Source of the DNA: Comamonadaceae bacterium
GTDB taxonomy: Bacteria > Pseudomonadota > Gammaproteobacteria > Burkholderiales > Burkholderiaceae_C
Direction of reading: 5' to 3'
Assembly (NCBI GenBank): GCA_013297925.1
Contig: JAAFJC010000004.1
Location: forward strand, 1-64,000
Length of the DNA: 64,000 nt
Shown here: positions 60,007-64,000 of the stretch, piece after piece
How positions within the stretch are numbered: the first letter of the stretch is position 1
How the letters are laid out: the number at the start of each line of letters is the position of its first letter
Made by a program: the position numbers and the translations under genes
The notes under the pieces: model-generated
Database searches by the model: none
What the model was told of the DNA's origin: nothing
Seen by the model: only the letters and a program-made list of their open reading frames with translations

Positions 60007-61419
60007 ATGGGCTACACACATTCTTTAGGCACGCATCGCTACCAGTTTGACGATTTGCGCACCCTCATGGCGCGCGCCTCGCCAGCGCGCTCTGGCGATC
60101 AGCTCGCGGGCGTGGCGGCTGCGAATGCGCAAGAGAGAGTAGCTGCTCAAATGGCTTTGGCCCAATTGCCTTTGAAAACCTTTTTGAATGAAGCAGTCGT
60201 GCCCTATGAATCAGATGAAGTCACGCGCCTGATCATCGATTCGCACCATGCGGCTGCTTTTGCGCCTGTGAGCCACCTCACCGTGGGCGATTTTCGCAAT
60301 TGGCTTCTAAGCGATGCGGCCACCAGCGAATTTTTGGCTTCACTTGCCCCCGGCCTCACACCCGAGATGGCCGCCGCCGTGAGCAAGCTCTGCCGCCTGC
60401 AAGACTTGGTGTTGATCGCACGCAAATGCCGCGTCGTCACACGCTTTCGCGGCACCATTGGCCTGGCGAGCCGATTGGCCACACGCCTGCAACCCAACCA
60501 CCCCACCGACGATGCAGCAGGCATCGCCGCCAGCTTGCTCGATGGCCTGCTGCATGGCAGCGGCGATGCTGTGATCGGCATCAATCCCGCCACAGATAAC
60601 GTGCCCCAAGTCGTGCGCCTGCTGCAAATGCTCGATGGTGTGATCACGCGCTATGGTATTCCCACGCAGTCTTGCGTGCTCACTCATGTGACGAACACTC
60701 TGCAAGCCATTGAGCGCGGTGCGCCGGTAGATTTGGTGTTTCAGTCCGTGGGTGGCACGGAAGGCACGAACCGCAGCTTTGGCATTGATCTGAAGCTGCT
60801 CGGCGAAGCGCGCGCGGCAGCGCTGTCTCTGCAACGCGGCGCGCTGTTTGAAGATGGCCAGCGTGGTGACAACGTGATGTATTTTGAAACTGGCCAAGGC
60901 AGCGCGCTTTCTGCCAACGCGCATCATGGCTGCGATCAGCAAACCATTGAAGCGCGAGCTTATGCCGTGGCGCGGCAATTCAAGCCACTGCTCGTCAACA
61001 CCGTGGTCGGCTTCATCGGCCCAGAGTATTTGTTCAACGGCAAGCAAATCATCCGCGCAGGCTTGGAAGATCATTTTTGCGGCAAGCTGCTCGGCCTGCC
61101 CATGGGCTGCGACGTGTGCTACACCAACCACGCCGAGGCCGACAGCGATGACATGGACGCACTGCTCACGCTCCTGTGCGCCGCAGGCTGCAACTTCATC
61201 ATGGGCGTGCCCGGCTCGGATGACATCATGCTCAACTACCAAAGCACCTCCTTTCACGATGCACTGGTGATGCGGCAGATCATGGGGCAGCGCGCCGCGC
61301 CCGAGTTTGAAGCTTGGCTGCAAAAAATGGGCGTGTTTGCTGAGGGCGGCGATTCCCGCTTGCAAGATCAGATGCCCGCGCCGTTTGCCAATGTGCTGCA
61401 GCGCTTGGAGGCTGCATGA
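60007..61419 (+). CDS. eutB: Ethanolamine ammonia-lyase large subunit
   Basis: 470 residues. GAGG lies upstream of the ATG. Adenosylcobalamin-dependent TIM-barrel enzyme that converts ethanolamine to acetaldehyde and ammonia. Blocks such as [53 protein letters not shown] and [17 protein letters not shown] are hallmark substrate- and cobalamin-binding sequences. Length is normal. Coupled to eutC. No microcompartment genes are nearby. Confidence 0.96.
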   Translation: MGYTHSLGTHRYQFDDLRTLMARASPARSGDQLAGVAAANAQERVAAQMALAQLPLKTFLNEAVVPYESDEVTRLIIDSHHAAAFAPVSHLTVGDFRNWLLSDAATSEFLASLAPGLTPEMAAAVSKLCRLQDLVLIARKCRVVTRFRGTIGLASRLATRLQPNHPTDDAAGIAASLLDGLLHGSGDAVIGINPATDNVPQVVRLLQMLDGVITRYGIPTQSCVLTHVTNTLQAIERGAPVDLVFQSVGGTEGTNRSFGIDLKLLGEARAAALSLQRGALFEDGQRGDNVMYFETGQGSALSANAHHGCDQQTIEARAYAVARQFKPLLVNTVVGFIGPEYLFNGKQIIRAGLEDHFCGKLLGLPMGCDVCYTNHAEADSDDMDALLTLLCAAGCNFIMGVPGSDDIMLNYQSTSFHDALVMRQIMGQRAAPEFEAWLQKMGVFAEGGDSRLQDQMPAPFANVLQRLEAA

Positions 61420-62246
61420 CACAGCCTGCGCTCACCTCTGTTACCCCCGCACGCTGGGATAGCCTGCGCCGCTTCACCGATGCACGCATTGCACTTGGCC
61501 GTGCAGGCTACAGCTTGCCCACCCAAGCTCACCTGGATTTTCAGCTCGCACATGCGCAAGCACGCGATGCGGTGCATCTGCCCTTCGATGCGCTCGGTGT
61601 GGCTGAATCTGTACGAAGCTTGGGTTTGGAAACCATACTATTGCATAGCGCAGCAACAGATCGCGCCGCTTACCTGCAACGCCCCGATCTAGGCCGAAAG
61701 CTCGATGAGCGCTCACGTGGGCTGCTTGCAAGCTGGCGTTCAAGCCAGAAAGAAGCAACGCGGTTTGACCTTGCCTTCGTGATTGCCGATGGCCTCTCCG
61801 CGCTTGCCATTCATCGCAATGCCGCAGAACTGCTCGCTGCCACCTTGCAGCGCCTACGCGACGATGCAGCCCATGCATGGACCATCGCACCCGTGGCCAT
61901 CGTCAACCAAGGCCGTGTTGCTGTGGGCGATGAAGTAGGTTACGCTCTTCAAGCCAATGCCGTCGCTGTCCTCATCGGTGAGCGCCCCGGCCTGAGCTCA
62001 CCCGACAGCTTAGGCATCTATCTCACCTGGGCACCAAAGCCAGGCCTCACAGATGCAAGCCGCAACTGCATCTCCAATGTGCGCTCGGCAGGTTTGTCAG
62101 TGCAAGCAGCAGCTACCAAACTGCATCAATTGCTCAGTCAATCCCGCATCCACCAGCTCACTGGCGTAGGGCTTAAAGATGAGGCGGATGATCAAGCGAT
62201 CAGTAGCACAAGTAAACCGTCTGGTAATTTTCTTTTAGAGACTTGA
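61416..62246 (+). CDS. eutC: Ethanolamine ammonia-lyase small subunit
   Basis: 276 residues; the start overlaps the eutB stop by four bases (ATGA). [49 protein letters not shown] and [20 protein letters not shown] are conserved EutC segments that cover the cobalamin site. It forms the active lyase with EutB. Confidence 0.95.
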   Translation: MTQPALTSVTPARWDSLRRFTDARIALGRAGYSLPTQAHLDFQLAHAQARDAVHLPFDALGVAESVRSLGLETILLHSAATDRAAYLQRPDLGRKLDERSRGLLASWRSSQKEATRFDLAFVIADGLSALAIHRNAAELLAATLQRLRDDAAHAWTIAPVAIVNQGRVAVGDEVGYALQANAVAVLIGERPGLSSPDSLGIYLTWAPKPGLTDASRNCISNVRSAGLSVQAAATKLHQLLSQSRIHQLTGVGLKDEADDQAISSTSKPSGNFLLET

Positions 62247-62296
62247 CGATTTGATCTGGGCAGCAAACACGTTTGCATTCCACAACCGCGATCGAG

Positions 62297-63982
62297 TTAT
62301 TCCCACTCAATCGTCGCCGGCGGCTTCGAGCTCACGTCATACGTGACTCGGTTAATTCCGCGCACTTCATTGATGATTCTTGAAGACACTTTCTTGAGGA
62401 GCGCGTAAGGCAATTCTGCCCAGTCTGCGGTCATGAAATCGCTGGTTTGAACGGCGCGGAGCGCCACCACGTAATCGTAGGTGCGGCCATCGCCCATCAC
62501 GCCGACGCTCTTGACGGGGAGGAAGACGGTGAAGGCTTGGGATGTGGCTTCGTACCAGTTCTTGGGCCCTTCGACAAGCTCAGGGCGAACGGAGGAGTAC
62601 GGGAAATTTCGCAGCTCTTCGATGAAGATGGCGTCTGCTCGGCGCAGCAGGTCAGCGTATTCTTTTTTGACTTCGCCCAAGATGCGCACGCCCAGACCTG
62701 GGCCTGGGAAGGGGTGGCGGTAGACCATTTCGGGGGGCAGGCCGAGTGCGACGCCGAGCTCGCGGACTTCGTCTTTGAAGAGGTCGCGCAAGGGTTCGAG
62801 TAATTTCAAGCCAAGCTGCTCAGGCAGGCCGCCGACGTTGTGGTGGCTTTTGATGGTGACGGCTTTTTTGCTTTTTGCGCCGCCGGATTCGATGACATCA
62901 GGGTAGATGGTGCCTTGCGCTAGGAACGTCACCCCTTTCCCGGATGCTACTGATTTAATAGCACCTTGCGCAGATTCTGTGCCGGCGAACTGCCCATTTT
63001 TCTTTAACTTCTCAGCTTCTGCCTTAAATACATCCACAAACAAGCCGCCGATGATTTTGCGTTTGGCCTCAGGCTCGGCCACGCCGGCGAGCTTGCCTAG
63101 AAACAGTTCCTCGGCATTGGCGCGAATCACTTTCAAGCCAAATTTACCTTCGAACATCTCCATCACCGCATCGCCTTCATTCAGGCGCAGCAGGCCATGA
63201 TCCACAAACACGCAGGTGAGCTGGCTGCCAATGGCGCGGTGGATCAGCGCAGCGGCCACCGATGAATCTACGCCGCCTGAGAGGCCGAGCAGCACATGCT
63301 CATCGCCCACCTGCGCTTTGATCTTGGCAACGGCTTCCGCAATGTAATCGCCCATGATCCAATCTTGCTTGGCACCACAGATGTTCAAAACAAAGCGTTC
63401 CAGCAGAGCTTTACCTTGTGTGGTGTGCGTGACCTCAGGATGGAACTGCACGGCATAAAAGCGTCGTTCCTCATCGGCCATGCCCGCAATCGGGCAGCTT
63501 GGCGTGCTGGCCATGAGCTTGAAGCCGGGCGGCATTTCAACGACGTTGTCGCCATGACTCATCCACACATTGAGCATGCCGTGGCCTTCTGGCGTGGTGA
63601 AATCGGCTATTCCATCGAGCAGACGGGTATGACCTCGCGCACGCACTTCTGCATGCCCGAATTCACGACCATGCCCGCCTTCTACTTTGCCGCCCAAAGC
63701 ATCTGCCATGGCATACATGCCAAAGCAAATACCGAGCACAGGAATGCCCAGCTCAAAAACAATCTGCGGCGCACGCAGCGTGTCGTCTTCCCACAGACTC
63801 GCGTGACTGCCCGAGAGGATGATGCCCTTCAAGCGCCCATCCTTCGCATACTCACGCACCCATTCGCTCGTTACATCGCAAGGATGCACTTCAGAGAGCA
63901 CATGCGCTTCGCGCACGCGCCGAGCGATGAGCTGGGTGACTTGGGAGCCGAAATCGAGGATGAGGATTTTGTCGTGTTGCAT
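62297..63982 (-). CDS. guaA: GMP synthase (glutamine-hydrolysing) with two repeat-derived insertions
   Basis: 561 residues from ATG 63982 (GTG at 63994 possible). It aminates XMP to GMP. Amidotransferase: GICFGMYAM (Cys) and [10 protein letters not shown] (His, Glu). ATP-pyrophosphatase P-loop: [15 protein letters not shown]. The C-terminus KPPATIEWE is canonical. It is about 36 residues longer than the usual 525. The extra sequence is [19 protein letters not shown] (about residues 327-346, Repeat A) and [11 protein letters not shown] (about 462-472, Repeat B). The rest aligns smoothly with other GuaA, so it should be functional. Confidence 0.95.
   Translation of the reverse strand: MQHDKILILDFGSQVTQLIARRVREAHVLSEVHPCDVTSEWVREYAKDGRLKGIILSGSHASLWEDDTLRAPQIVFELGIPVLGICFGMYAMADALGGKVEGGHGREFGHAEVRARGHTRLLDGIADFTTPEGHGMLNVWMSHGDNVVEMPPGFKLMASTPSCPIAGMADEERRFYAVQFHPEVTHTTQGKALLERFVLNICGAKQDWIMGDYIAEAVAKIKAQVGDEHVLLGLSGGVDSSVAAALIHRAIGSQLTCVFVDHGLLRLNEGDAVMEMFEGKFGLKVIRANAEELFLGKLAGVAEPEAKRKIIGGLFVDVFKAEAEKLKKNGQFAGTESAQGAIKSVASGKGVTFLAQGTIYPDVIESGGAKSKKAVTIKSHHNVGGLPEQLGLKLLEPLRDLFKDEVRELGVALGLPPEMVYRHPFPGPGLGVRILGEVKKEYADLLRRADAIFIEELRNFPYSSVRPELVEGPKNWYEATSQAFTVFLPVKSVGVMGDGRTYDYVVALRAVQTSDFMTADWAELPYALLKKVSSRIINEVRGINRVTYDVSSKPPATIEWE
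62567..62592 (-). repeat. Repeat B copy inside guaA
   Basis: Plus strand CCCTTCGACAAGCTCAGGGC then GAACGG; coding strand reads [10 protein letters not shown] in frame. Confidence 0.93.
62945..63000 (+). repeat. Repeat A copy inside guaA
   Basis: Plus strand GCTACTGATTTAATAGC, ACCTTGCGCAGATTC, TGTGCCGGCGAACTGCCC; coding strand reads [18 protein letters not shown], the same frame as in the soxX and soxA leaders. Confidence 0.94.
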
Positions 63983-64000
63983 GGGCGGGTTCACATTTCA

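Noticed and set aside
60340..61422. 360-codon frame antisense to eutB
   Set aside because: Shadow of eutB, which has full family motifs; the antisense product is low in complexity and unrecognisable.

Overview
The window looks like a chromosomal segment of a betaproteobacterium of the order Burkholderiales, probably Comamonadaceae or a close relative. The reasons are the gene order lepA-lepB-DUF4845-rnc-era-recO-pdxJ-acpS, the polA-thrB-BPSS1780-type membrane gene trio, the infA/RRM pair, and a dispersed repeat ending in GCCGGCGAT. This placement is inference; there is no rRNA or tRNA gene in the window to test it.

Layout. 0-5.9 kb: the 3' end of a tannase/feruloyl esterase gene, a SUI1/YciH protein, an 8-oxoguanine-deaminase-type amidohydrolase, a reductase/racemase pair and a patatin. 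5.9-14.7 kb: the minus-strand lepA...acpS housekeeping operon, with a self-regulated fic gene lodged between pdxJ and acpS. 14.7-18.2 kb: a leader with a possible small RNA and DnaA boxes, an HtrA-like protein that has lost two catalytic residues, a thioesterase, and a membrane gene between long inverted repeats. 18.2-26.8 kb: a complete thiosulfate-oxidation (sox) cluster, soxR-C-D-Y-Z-A-X, two small genes and soxB, all on the minus strand. 26.9-29 kb: a divergent pair, a TPR/outer-membrane-barrel protein and a FecR-domain protein. 29-45.5 kb: polA, thrB, membrane and FecR proteins, a gamma-glutamyltransferase, an MHS-type MFS transporter, a SIMPL protein, an OmpR/EnvZ-type two-component pair, a hydrolase and glnS. 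45.5-56.6 kb: an accessory island of toxin-antitoxin and nuclease modules (MNT/HEPN, an NTase plus unknown nuclease-like operon, membrane-anchored Mrr, RelB/YafQ, HigBA, NYN protein, XRE/AbiEii-like pair) with a second gamma-glutamyltransferase. 56.6-64 kb: RRM protein, a second-type infA, a frameshifted DUF4397 lipoprotein gene, eutBC and guaA.

The most striking signal is three families of dispersed repeats that have entered genes as well as intergenic DNA. Repeat A (about 50-60 bp; core AGCACTCTGCGCAGATTC followed by TATGCCGGCGAT) occurs about 18 times. It supplies much of the signal peptide of soxX, soxA and a SIMPL protein, the N-terminal region of a lipoprotein, the terminator hairpin of ggt, and an in-frame insertion in guaA. 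Repeat B (about 26 bp; core CTGAGCTTGTCGAAG) occurs five times and also sits in frame inside guaA. Repeat C (a long inverted repeat of GACGCAGA-type units) occurs twice in the sox operon, once in frame in the soxD leader. In the accessory island seven Repeat A copies, all in one orientation, separate nearly every module. All functional statements rest on reading motifs and context by eye; no searches were run.
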